Assembly (NCBI GenBank): GCA_905233905.1 | Contig: CAJOFN010000005.1 | Location: 1-45,072, forward strand | DNA length: 45,072 nucleotides | From: an uncultured Lachnospiraceae bacterium | Lineage (GTDB): Bacteria; Bacillota; Clostridia; Lachnospirales; Lachnospiraceae | Direction: 5' to 3' | Position numbers and translations under genes: made by a program | Notes under the pieces: model-generated | Database searches by the model: none | Told to the model about the DNA's origin: nothing | What the model saw: only the letters and a program-made list of their open reading frames with translations | Part shown: one piece after another, positions 21,861-33,471 of the stretch | Numbering within the stretch: position 1 is the stretch's first letter | Layout of the letters: the number at the start of each line of letters is the position of its first letter

Positions 21861-23948
21861 ATGAGTAGTGTAAAAGAAATCTTTGGAAGCAGTGTATTTA
21901 ACGACGAGACAATGCGTGAACGTCTGCCGAAGGATGTTTACAAGGCGCTGCAAAAGACCATTGCCGAAGGAAAGCATCTGCAAATGGATCTTGCGAATGT
22001 GGTTGCGGAAGCCATGAAGGACTGGGCTGTAGAAAAGGGTGCAACTCATTTTACGCATTGGTTCCAGCCCATGACGGGAGTAACTGCAGAAAAGCATGAC
22101 AGCTTTATATCTCCTGAAGAGGGCGGAAGAGTAATGCTTGAATTTTCAGGAAAGGAGCTGGTTAAGGGTGAACCGGATGCTTCATCATTCCCCTCTGGAG
22201 GACTACGCGCCACCTTTGAGGCAAGAGGTTATACGGCATGGGACCCTACCTCATATGCTTTCATCAAAGACGACACTCTCTGTATTCCTACAGCCTTTGC
22301 TTCCTATGGTGGAGAGGCACTTGATAAAAAAACTCCATTACTTCGCTCAATGCAGGCATTGGAAAAACAGGCACTTCGGATATTGAGACTGTTTGGCGAC
22401 AACGAATCAAAGCGTGTTCTTACAACTGTGGGACCGGAGCAGGAATATTTTCTTATTGATGAGAAGATGTACGCAGAAAGACCGGATCTTATCTATACCG
22501 GAAGAACCCTGTTCGGTGCAAATCCTCCCAAGGGCCAGGAACTGGACGATCATTATTTTGGAATGATAAAGCCGCGGGTTAAGGCTTATATGAAGGATCT
22601 GGACGAAGAGCTCTGGAAGCTGGGGATATACGCAAAGACAGAGCATAACGAGGTTGCCCCGGCACAGCATGAGCTTGCTCCCGTATATCAGACTACCAAC
22701 ATAGCAACTGACCACAATCAGCTCACAATGGAGCTTATGAAAACAGTAGCTCAGAGGCATGGTATGGTATGTCTGCTGCATGAAAAGCCCTTTGCCGGAG
22801 TAAACGGTTCAGGGAAACACAACAACTGGTCAATATCAACTGATACGGGTATAAATCTTTTGGAACCTGGACAGACACCATCACAGAACGCACAGTTTTT
22901 ACTGTTCTTAGTTTCGGTGCTAAACGCAGTCGATACTTACCAGGGACTGCTTCGCATGTCGGTATCAAGCGCAGGCAATGACCACCGTCTGGGAGCGAAT
23001 GAGGCTCCTCCGGCAATAATGTCAGTATTTTTGGGTGATGAGCTTGATGCTGTGCTTTCTGCCATAAGGGACGGCAGGGATTACCATGACAGTGAAAAAG
23101 AGCTTATGAGCATTGGCGCAAGCGTGCTGCCACATATTCCCAAGGATACGACAGACAGGAACAGGACAAGCCCCTTTGCATTTACAGGAAATAAATTTGA
23201 GTTCAGGAGCCTTGGCTCATCAGCCTCCATATCGGGTCCCAATATTATACTTAATACCATAGTTGCTGAAGCGCTTCGCGGCTATGCGGATATTTTGGAA
23301 AAAGCAGATGATTTTGATCAGGCACTTACCGAGCTTATCAGAAATGAAATAAAGGAACATGAGAGGATATTATTTAACGGCAACGGTTACGGCAAGGAGT
23401 GGCCCAAGGAGGCAGAGAAGAGAGGACTTCTTAATCTGCCGACAACAGTTGAGGCAATGGAAACATTTATCGAGGATAAATCCATAGAGCTTTTTACAAA
23501 GCATGAGGTTTATTCCGAATCAGAGATCAGGGCGCGTTATGAAATCCTGCTGGAGAATTATTATAAGCAGATCAATATTGAGGCCCTTACCATGCGCTGG
23601 ATGGTCAGAAGAAATATCCTGGGTGCAGGGCTTTCCTATGAGTCAAAGCTTTCAGAGCTTATCATCAAAAAGAAGCAGGTGGGAATATCTTCGGAGACAG
23701 AAGAAAAGCTGCTTAACAGGTCATCTGAGCTAATTAAAATGATATACGACAGGCTTGAAATTCTTGAGGAAGCCATTGCCGGAGAAAAGGATATTGACAG
23801 CGTAAGCGAGCTGGCAAGATATCATGAGTACACAATACATGAGGCAATGCACAGCTTAAGAGAGGCAGTTGACAGCCTGGAGTCAATAGTGCCGAGGGAT
23901 ATCTGGCCGTATCCCACATATGGTGATCTGCTTTACAGCATAAGATAA
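21861..23948 (+). CDS. glnN: Glutamine synthetase type III
   Basis: [63 protein letters not shown] gaaaggag. Confidence 0.96.
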   Translation: MSSVKEIFGSSVFNDETMRERLPKDVYKALQKTIAEGKHLQMDLANVVAEAMKDWAVEKGATHFTHWFQPMTGVTAEKHDSFISPEEGGRVMLEFSGKELVKGEPDASSFPSGGLRATFEARGYTAWDPTSYAFIKDDTLCIPTAFASYGGEALDKKTPLLRSMQALEKQALRILRLFGDNESKRVLTTVGPEQEYFLIDEKMYAERPDLIYTGRTLFGANPPKGQELDDHYFGMIKPRVKAYMKDLDEELWKLGIYAKTEHNEVAPAQHELAPVYQTTNIATDHNQLTMELMKTVAQRHGMVCLLHEKPFAGVNGSGKHNNWSISTDTGINLLEPGQTPSQNAQFLLFLVSVLNAVDTYQGLLRMSVSSAGNDHRLGANEAPPAIMSVFLGDELDAVLSAIRDGRDYHDSEKELMSIGASVLPHIPKDTTDRNRTSPFAFTGNKFEFRSLGSSASISGPNIILNTIVAEALRGYADILEKADDFDQALTELIRNEIKEHERILFNGNGYGKEWPKEAEKRGLLNLPTTVEAMETFIEDKSIELFTKHEVYSESEIRARYEILLENYYKQINIEALTMRWMVRRNILGAGLSYESKLSELIIKKKQVGISSETEEKLLNRSSELIKMIYDRLEILEEAIAGEKDIDSVSELARYHEYTIHEAMHSLREAVDSLESIVPRDIWPYPTYGDLLYSIR

Positions 23949-23970
23949 CGACAGAATCGAGGGTAAGAGC

Positions 23971-25623
23971 ATGTGTTCTATATTAGGTTATTGCGGGGCA
24001 AAAGGGGAATTAAAGGCAATAAAAGAGGCATTATCAAAAACTCATTCCAGAGGGCCTGATGACAGCCGGCTCCTTAATACTGGCAATGGATGGCTTGGCT
24101 TTAACAGGCTTTCTATAATGGGTCTTACAGAGTATGGGATGCAGCCCTTTGCATACAGCAACAAGCGGACAGTAGCCTTATCTGACGAAATGCTGGGATC
24201 AGAAGACCCAATAATACCAACAGGTACGGAAACGGTACTTGTATGTAACGGAGAAATATACGGCTTTCGTCCGATAAAAGAAGAACTGACACAAAAGGGT
24301 TACGAGTTTTTAAGCGACAGCGATTGTGAGATCCTCCCTGCACTGTACCATGAATATGGGACAGGAATGTTTGAAAAATTAGACGCGGAATTTGCTCTTA
24401 TCATCTACGATGTTAAGGAAGACAAGTATATAGCCGCCAGAGATCCTATAGGCATACGGCCTCTTTACTATGGTATTACGGAGGATTCGACTTTTGTGTT
24501 TGCTTCCGAGCCAAAGAATCTGACATCACTTGTAAAAAGAGTATATCCTTTCCCGCCGGGGCATTATTTTAAGGACAATAAATTTATAAAATACCGTGAT
24601 ATGTCTGAGGTAAGCTCTTACAGCAAAGATGGGATCACGGAGGTTACAAAAAACATCCATGACCTTCTGATAAAAGGCGTGAAAAAAAGATTGGATTCCG
24701 ATACGCCGGTGGGATTTTTGCTTTCCGGTGGTCTGGATTCCTCGCTGGTATGCGGTATTGCTGCCGCTGTTTCAGATAAGCCTCTGGAGACATGGGCAAT
24801 AGGAATGGAGACAGATGCGATCGATCTAAAATACGCCAGAGAGGTTGCGGAATTTATTCATTCAAACCATCACGAGGTCATTATTTCAAAACAGGATGTC
24901 CTTGATGCATTAGAAGAAGTAATTGAGGCGCTTGGTACATATGATATTACCACTATACGCGCTTCCATCGGGATGTATCTTGTCTGCAAGGCGATACATG
25001 AGCAGTCCGATATTAAGGTAATAATGACAGGTGAAATATCAGATGAAATATTCGGATATAAATACACGGATTTTGCTCCTAATGCAGGAGAATTTCAGAG
25101 AGAGGCTCAAAAGAGGATAAGCCAGCTTCATATGTACGATGTGCTTCGGGCAGACCGGTGCATAAGCGTAAATTCACTGGAAGCGAGAGTTCCTTTCGGA
25201 GATCTGGATTTTGTGGAATACTGTATGTCGGTTGACCCCGAACTAAAGCTTAACACCTACGGAAAAGGAAAATATCTTCTTCGTAAAGCCTTTGAAAAAG
25301 ACGAGCTTATTCCGGAAAATATTTTATGGAGAGAAAAGGCCGCTTTTTCAGATGCAGTTGGACATTCTTTAAAGGACGATCTTGTTGAATTGGCAGAAAA
25401 GCAATATTCAGATGAAGAATTTGAAACAGGCTGCATGAGATATTATTATGCAAGGCCCTTTACAAAGGAATCACTGATGTATCGTGAAATTTTTGAGCAT
25501 TATTATCCGGGACAGGCGGAGATGATCATTGATTTCTGGATGCCAAACAAGAACTGGAAGGGCTGTGATGTTGATGATCCTTCTGCAAGGGTATTGTCAA
25601 ATTATGGTGACAGCGGAGTATAA
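23971..25623 (+). CDS. asnB: Asparagine synthetase B (glutamine-hydrolysing)
   Basis: N-terminal MCSILGYCG (Cys2 amidotransferase), SRGPDDSRL, FLLSGGLDSSLVCGIAA. Confidence 0.92.
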   Translation: MCSILGYCGAKGELKAIKEALSKTHSRGPDDSRLLNTGNGWLGFNRLSIMGLTEYGMQPFAYSNKRTVALSDEMLGSEDPIIPTGTETVLVCNGEIYGFRPIKEELTQKGYEFLSDSDCEILPALYHEYGTGMFEKLDAEFALIIYDVKEDKYIAARDPIGIRPLYYGITEDSTFVFASEPKNLTSLVKRVYPFPPGHYFKDNKFIKYRDMSEVSSYSKDGITEVTKNIHDLLIKGVKKRLDSDTPVGFLLSGGLDSSLVCGIAAAVSDKPLETWAIGMETDAIDLKYAREVAEFIHSNHHEVIISKQDVLDALEEVIEALGTYDITTIRASIGMYLVCKAIHEQSDIKVIMTGEISDEIFGYKYTDFAPNAGEFQREAQKRISQLHMYDVLRADRCISVNSLEARVPFGDLDFVEYCMSVDPELKLNTYGKGKYLLRKAFEKDELIPENILWREKAAFSDAVGHSLKDDLVELAEKQYSDEEFETGCMRYYYARPFTKESLMYREIFEHYYPGQAEMIIDFWMPNKNWKGCDVDDPSARVLSNYGDSGV

Positions 25624-25640
25624 GCTAAAAGGGAAAACGT

Positions 25641-28600
25641 ATGATGGATTCTTTTGAAAAAATTCAAAAAGAGGGATTGTATGATCCCGGATTTGAACAT
25701 GATAATTGCGGAATAGGGGCAATAATAGACATAGAAGGCAGGGCGTCAAATAAGCTGGTAAGCGACGCCCTGCTTATAGTTGAAAATCTTGAGCATCGTG
25801 CAGGGAAGGATGCGGAAGGCAAAACCGGAGATGGCGTGGGTATACTTACACAGATACCCCATAAGTTTTTCGTTAAGGAAATGAAAAAAGAAGGAATAGA
25901 GCTTCCGGGCTTGAGGCAGTATGGGGTCGGAATGATATTCTTTCCACAGGATGATCTTGATATGAGACAGGCAAGATCCATGTTTACGATAATCGTAAGG
26001 AAGTCTCAACTGAATATTATAGGCTGGAGAAAGGTGCCCTGTGATCCTGAGGTACTTGGCAGCCGCGCCGCAGAATGTATGCCTGATATATGGCAGGTGT
26101 TTATTGAACGCCCCGAATCCGCAAAAAGCGATCTTGATTTTGACCGCATGTTGTACATTGTCCGCAGGGAATTTGAGCAGAGTAATGTAAATACCTATAT
26201 CTGTTCTCTTTCGTGCAGGACGATAGTTTATAAGGGGATGTTTTTGGTTAAGCAGCTTCGTACATTTTTTACTGATCTTTGTGATAAGGATTACGAATCC
26301 GCGATAGCTATGGTTCATTCCAGGTTTTCCACTAATACTACACCAAGTTGGGAGCGCGCCCACCCCAACCGCTTCATGGTTCACAATGGAGAGATAAATA
26401 CCATTAACGGTAATGTGGACAAAATGCTTGCAAGAGAAGAAACTATGCACACCAACCTCTTCTCGGATGAGGATATGGTAAAGGTACTCCCGGTCATTTC
26501 CCAAAGCGGCTCCGATTCCGCCAGCTTTGATAATACCCTCGAATTCCTCGTGATGAGCGGATTGGAAATACCTCTGGCTGCAGCGGTAATGATACCGGAG
26601 CCATGGGCGCATAATGAGACACTTTCACAGGAGGAACGGGATTTTTATCAGTATTACGCCACCATGATGGAGCCGTGGGACGGTCCCGCTTCCATTCTGT
26701 TTTCTGACGGGGATATAATGGGAGCGATATTGGACCGCAATGGTCTTCGTCCTTCGCGGTATTATGTGATGGATGATAACAGGCTTATTCTGTCCTCCGA
26801 GGTAGGAGTTTTGGAGCTGGATGAAAGGCATATAATAAAAAAGGAACGACTTCATCCCGGGAAGCTTCTGGTAGTGGATATTAGAGAAAAACGAATAATA
26901 GATGATGAAGAGCTGAAGGAAAAATATGCCCATGGAAAGCCTTATGGAGAATGGCTTGACAGCAAGCTTATAAACCTTTTTGAGCTTAAGATACCAAATA
27001 AAAAAGTAAGATCCTATACGGCAGAGGAAAGGGCAAAGCTGCAAAAGGCCTTCGGTTATACCGTGGAAAATTATCGTGACGGGATACTTCCCATGGCTTT
27101 AAACGGCAGTGAGTCGATAGGTTCCATGGGTGTCGATACTCCTATTGCTGCCTTATCAAAAGAATATCAGCCGTTGTTTTACTATTTCAAACAGCTTTTT
27201 GCCCAGGTTACAAATCCTCCGATCGATGCGGTCAGGGAGGAAATAATAACCTCCAGGACAGTTTATGCAGGTAAAAACGGAAATCTTTTAGAGGAAAAAC
27301 CGGATAACTGTCAGGTACTAAAAATAAACAATCCGATCCTTACAGACCTTGACCTTTTGAAGATAAAAAATATGGAAAAGGAGGGCTTTAAGGTTTCAAC
27401 TGTTTCACTTTTATTCTATAAGACAGCGCCTATGGAGAGGGTGATAAAACGTCTTTTTGTGGAGGTGGACAAGGCTTACAGGCAGGGAGCGAATATACTT
27501 ATCTTATCCGACAGGGGAGTGGATGAAAACCATGTAGCGCTCCCTTCGCTTTTAGCTGTCGCAGCAGTACATAAGCATCTCGTAGAGACAAAAAAATGTA
27601 CAGCAATGTCACTTATCGTAGAATCTGCTGAACCAAGGGAGGTGCATCATTTTGCAACGCTTCTGGGCTATGGTGCTTTAGCCATAAATCCCTATCTGGC
27701 ACATGCCACCATAGCGCAGCTCATAGAAGAGGAGCTGCTGGATAAGGATTATTATGCCGCGGTAGAGGATTACGATAAGGCAATACTGTTTGGAATAGTA
27801 AAGATCGCCTCCAAAATGGGGATTTCCACCATACAGTCATACCAGGGCAGTAAGCTGTTTGAGGCAATAGGCATATCTAAAGAGGTAATAGATGAATATT
27901 TTACCGGAACTGTCAGCAGGGTTGGCGGCATTACTTTAAGGGATATAGAAAAAGCAGTTGACAGTCAGCACAGCCGTGCCTTTGATCCGCTGGGGCAGCC
28001 GGTTGATCTGAAGCTTGATGCTCTTGGAAGGCACAAGCGAAGAGCTGACGGGGAAAAGCATCGATTCGATCCGCAGTCTATACACCTGATGCAGCAGGCA
28101 GTAAGGGAAGGAGATTACGGTAAGTTTAATGAATTTTCAGCTATAGTTGACAGTGAAGATACCGGATATTTAAGAAGTCTTGTGGAATTCAAATATTCCA
28201 AAAAGCCATTGCCGCTGGATAAGGTTGAAGATGAAGCGTCAATAGTTAAACGTTTTAAGACAGGAGCCATGTCATACGGCTCTATTTCCAGTGAAGCGCA
28301 TGAGACCCTAACTATTGCCATGAATCATCTTAATGCCAGCTCTAACAGCGGAGAAGGCGGGGAAAGTGATGAGCGCTTACAGTCCGCAGGTACAGCCCTG
28401 GATAAAAACTCCGCAATAAAACAGGTTGCAAGCGGAAGATTCGGAGTCACAAGTAAATATCTGGTAAGCGCAAAAGAAATCCAGATCAAAATGGCACAGG
28501 GGGCAAAGCCGGGTGAAGGAGGACATCTGCCGGGAGAAAAGGTATACCCGTGGATAGCTAAGACCAGACACTCCATACCGGGAGTATCTCTGATCTCACC

Positions 28601-30080
28601 TCCGCCGCATCACGATATATATTCCATCGAGGATCTGGCCCAGCTTATTTATGATCTGAAAAACGCTAATAAGAACGCAAGGATTTCGGTTAAATTAGTT
28701 TCTGAAGCAGGAGTCGGTACGATAGCGGCGGGAGTTGCAAAAGCAGGCGCTGCGGTGGTATTGATCTCAGGCTATGACGGCGGCACAGGAGCGGCGCCTC
28801 TTTCTTCAATCCATAATGCAGGGCTTCCTTGGGAGCTGGGGCTGGCGGAAACCCATCAGACACTTATAGCAAACGGATTGAGAAATCGCGTGATCCTGGA
28901 GACAGACGGAAAGCTTTTAACGGGACGGGATGTGGCAATCGCGGCAATGCTGGGAGCAGAGGAATTTGGTTTTGCTACGGCACCCCTTATTGCTATGGGC
29001 TGTGCAATGATAAGACAGTGCCAGTCTGATACCTGCCCCATGGGAATAGCCACACAGAATCCAGAGCTTAGAAAACGTTTTGCGGGCAAACCCGAGCACG
29101 TTGAGAATTTCATGCTGTTTGTAGCAAGACAGCTTCGTGAGATCATGAGCAGGCTGGGAATAAGAAGCGTGGAAGAGCTTGTGGGAAGGAGTGATCTGTT
29201 AAAGGTCAAGGATAAGCTTTCTGAAAAGCAGAGCAAGATAGATCTTTCAAAGATACTTATGGATACTCCCCACAAAAAGATTTCTCATTCAAAAAAATAC
29301 CTTTATGATTTTGAGCTTAACAAGACAAAGGATGAAAGCGTACTGCTGAAAAATGAGACCATAAATCGCGCAATGGAGACGGGAGAAAAGGGAGAGTGTT
29401 CCATTAGATTAAGAAGTGTGGACAGAACCTTTGGTACTCTTTTGGGAGCAGAGATTACCAGACATTTTTCTGATGGTTTAAAAGAGGATACAATAACGAT
29501 AAACTGTCTGGGCTCAGGCGGACAGAGCTTTGGAGCATTTATTCCGAAGGGGCTTACATTAAGGCTTACAGGCGACTGCAATGATTATCTCGGGAAAGGG
29601 TTATCCGGTGGTAAGCTCATAGTAAAAGCTCCTGAAAACGCAGGCTATGATCCCGGAGAAAATATCATAGCTGGAAATGTTGCCCTTTACGGAGCTACAG
29701 AAGGAAAGGTTTTCATTGCAGGAATGGCAGGAGAGCGTTTTGCTGTCAGAAATTCCGGTGCCTTTGCAGTAGTGGAAGGAGTAGGAGAGCACGGCTGTGA
29801 GTATATGACAGGAGGTAGGGTTGTTGTTTTAGGACCGACAGGAAAGAATTTCGCGGCAGGAATGAGCGGTGGAGTTGCTTATATTTTAGATGAGTCAAAT
29901 ACCCTGTACAAGAATCTCAATAAAGAGCTTGTAACAATGGAAGCTGTGGAGTATAGTAATGACCTGGAAGAATTAAAGCAGCTCATTGAAGAACACGTAC
30001 ATTATACCGGTTCAAATAAGGGAAGGCTTATCCTTTCAAAATTTGAAGAATACATACCCCATTTCAAAAAGATCAGTTGA
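25641..30080 (+). CDS. gltB: Glutamate synthase large subunit
   Basis: 1479 aa; HDNCGIGAI amidotransferase start, RFSTNTTPSWERAHPNR, GEGGE, KPGEGGHLPGEKV, SGYDGGTGAAPLSSI, C-terminal GXGXG beta-helix. Confidence 0.96.
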   Translation: MMDSFEKIQKEGLYDPGFEHDNCGIGAIIDIEGRASNKLVSDALLIVENLEHRAGKDAEGKTGDGVGILTQIPHKFFVKEMKKEGIELPGLRQYGVGMIFFPQDDLDMRQARSMFTIIVRKSQLNIIGWRKVPCDPEVLGSRAAECMPDIWQVFIERPESAKSDLDFDRMLYIVRREFEQSNVNTYICSLSCRTIVYKGMFLVKQLRTFFTDLCDKDYESAIAMVHSRFSTNTTPSWERAHPNRFMVHNGEINTINGNVDKMLAREETMHTNLFSDEDMVKVLPVISQSGSDSASFDNTLEFLVMSGLEIPLAAAVMIPEPWAHNETLSQEERDFYQYYATMMEPWDGPASILFSDGDIMGAILDRNGLRPSRYYVMDDNRLILSSEVGVLELDERHIIKKERLHPGKLLVVDIREKRIIDDEELKEKYAHGKPYGEWLDSKLINLFELKIPNKKVRSYTAEERAKLQKAFGYTVENYRDGILPMALNGSESIGSMGVDTPIAALSKEYQPLFYYFKQLFAQVTNPPIDAVREEIITSRTVYAGKNGNLLEEKPDNCQVLKINNPILTDLDLLKIKNMEKEGFKVSTVSLLFYKTAPMERVIKRLFVEVDKAYRQGANILILSDRGVDENHVALPSLLAVAAVHKHLVETKKCTAMSLIVESAEPREVHHFATLLGYGALAINPYLAHATIAQLIEEELLDKDYYAAVEDYDKAILFGIVKIASKMGISTIQSYQGSKLFEAIGISKEVIDEYFTGTVSRVGGITLRDIEKAVDSQHSRAFDPLGQPVDLKLDALGRHKRRADGEKHRFDPQSIHLMQQAVREGDYGKFNEFSAIVDSEDTGYLRSLVEFKYSKKPLPLDKVEDEASIVKRFKTGAMSYGSISSEAHETLTIAMNHLNASSNSGEGGESDERLQSAGTALDKNSAIKQVASGRFGVTSKYLVSAKEIQIKMAQGAKPGEGGHLPGEKVYPWIAKTRHSIPGVSLISPPPHHDIYSIEDLAQLIYDLKNANKNARISVKLVSEAGVGTIAAGVAKAGAAVVLISGYDGGTGAAPLSSIHNAGLPWELGLAETHQTLIANGLRNRVILETDGKLLTGRDVAIAAMLGAEEFGFATAPLIAMGCAMIRQCQSDTCPMGIATQNPELRKRFAGKPEHVENFMLFVARQLREIMSRLGIRSVEELVGRSDLLKVKDKLSEKQSKIDLSKILMDTPHKKISHSKKYLYDFELNKTKDESVLLKNETINRAMETGEKGECSIRLRSVDRTFGTLLGAEITRHFSDGLKEDTITINCLGSGGQSFGAFIPKGLTLRLTGDCNDYLGKGLSGGKLIVKAPENAGYDPGENIIAGNVALYGATEGKVFIAGMAGERFAVRNSGAFAVVEGVGEHGCEYMTGGRVVVLGPTGKNFAAGMSGGVAYILDESNTLYKNLNKELVTMEAVEYSNDLEELKQLIEEHVHYTGSNKGRLILSKFEEYIPHFKKIS

Positions 30081-31696
<1,616 letters not shown>

Positions 31697-31697
<1 letters not shown>

Positions 31698-32875
31698 TGC
31701 AGTATTCTTTTGAAGAGGTAATGAAGTACATAGAGGAAGAGGATGCCAAATTTATCAGGCTTGCATTTCGTGACGCTTACGGCATCCAGAAAAACATTTC
31801 CGTTATGCCCACAGAGATCAAAAAGGCGTTTGAGGAGGGTATTCCCATTAACGCAAGAAAGATCGCGGGATTTAAAGAGTGTCCCTATGCTTCTCTTTAT
31901 TTAAAGCCTGAGGCAGAAACTCTTTCCGTATTACCTTGGAGACCTGACAGCAACAAGGTTCTCCGTATGTTCTGTGGAGTGTACACTCCTTCAGGAGAGG
32001 AATATGCTTCCGATACAAGACTTCTCCTTAAAAATGCTGTTTTGCGCGCAAAAGAAGCAGGGATAGAATTTAAGTTTGGAAATGAAACTGAGTTTTATCT
32101 GTTTATAAATGATGAAAACGGTAAGTCTGCCAACATTCCATACGATGAAGCGGGCTATATGGATATCGCCCCTTTGGATAAATGCGAGAATGTCCGAAGG
32201 GAGATATCTCTCACCATAGAGAGAATGGGGCTTATCCCTGAAAGATCCCATCATGAAAGCGGCCCGGGGCAGAATGAGATAGATTTTCATTATGCCAGAC
32301 CCTTAAAAGCCGCGGATCAGATGACAACCTTTAAAATGGCGGTCAGCACAATAGCAAACCGGCTCGGGCTGACTGCTGATTTTTCCCCAAGACCGCTGCA
32401 GGATTATCCCGGAAACGGTTATCATATCAATATATATGCATCAGACGCAGACGGCAATGACATGGCAAAATATGCTGCAGCAGGCATATTAGAGAGGATC
32501 AGGGAAATAACCATCTTTCTTAATCCCACAGAGCTTTCTTATTCCAGACTTGGCAACAACAGTGCTCCGGACAGGGTAAACTGGTCAAAGCAGGGAGAAT
32601 CAGAGCAGCTATTGTACATGGAAACACGTAATGGCCGTACAAGGGCGGAGCTCCGTTCTCCGGATGCGGCAAGCAATCCATATCTTGTTTATGCACTTTT
32701 AATATATGCGGGACTTTCCGGGATAGAGCGAAGGCTTTCGCTGCCGGAAGAGACAGAAGAGAGCGGGGTATTTCTTCCTGCTTCCAGAAAGGAAGCCGTT
32801 AAGCTAATGCAGGAAAGCGATTTTGTAAAGCGGTTTGTGCCTCAAGAGATTATCAGGGAATACGCCAATGTATGA
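31697..32875 (+). CDS. Divergent glutamine-synthetase-family protein (GSI-like; possible non-canonical activity)
   Basis: GNETEFYLF, SHHESGPGQNEIDF, RAELRSPDAASNPYL; lacks GYEAP flap (GNNSAP) and RSxxIRIP; 1-nt stop/start overlap with pyrG (TGATG). Confidence 0.88.
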
Positions 32876-33455
32876 TAGCAGTGATATTATGCATAGCCTG
32901 CTGGTGGTTTCTGCCTCGGATCAATTTGATTCCGCTGTCAGAAGATCCATTCCCCAAAAGAAATTTGGCTCGATAGAGTTCAGAAAAAGTTCAGCGCTGG
33001 CGAGAAGATTTCTTTTGGAAAGAGAGTGTGATGTTGTAATTATAAATATGCCTCTTTCAGATGAAACGGGAGAGGAGCTGGCTCTTTACGCGGCGGAAGA
33101 GAGTACGACTTCCGTGATACTTGCCGTGCCAAGAGAGGTTTATTCTGCCGCCACTGAGGTGATGAGCAGTCATGGCATACTTGTGATATCCAAACAGGAT
33201 ATAGCCTCACAGGCAGAGCATGCTATTAGCTTTATGGGCTCATGGCAGGACAGGATAAGTCTTTTAGAGCAAAAGCTATTAAAGTCACAGAACAATCTGG
33301 AAGAACAAAGGATCATAACAAGGGCAAAATTCCTGCTGGTAGAGAATAAGAAAATGACAGAGGATGATGCCCACCGTTATATCGGAAAGCTTGCAATGGA
33401 CAGAGGCGTTTCAAGAGCCAATATTGCGAGGCTTCTGCTGGATGAAATAGGGTGA
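32868..33455 (+). CDS. ANTAR-domain RNA-binding regulator with pseudo-receiver domain (NitR-like)
   Basis: C-terminal LEEQRIITRAKFLLVENKKMTEDDAHRYIGKLAMDRGVSRANIARLLL is ANTAR; receiver-like N-terminus; 8-nt overlap with upstream gene. Confidence 0.88.
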   Translation: MYDSSDIMHSLLVVSASDQFDSAVRRSIPQKKFGSIEFRKSSALARRFLLERECDVVIINMPLSDETGEELALYAAEESTTSVILAVPREVYSAATEVMSSHGILVISKQDIASQAEHAISFMGSWQDRISLLEQKLLKSQNNLEEQRIITRAKFLLVENKKMTEDDAHRYIGKLAMDRGVSRANIARLLLDEIG

Positions 33456-33471
33456 GATCGGGGGTATCCTA

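Noticed and set aside
25746-26612. 288-aa minus-strand ORF inside gltB
   Set aside because: Fully internal to the strongly supported gltB frame; no family resemblance.
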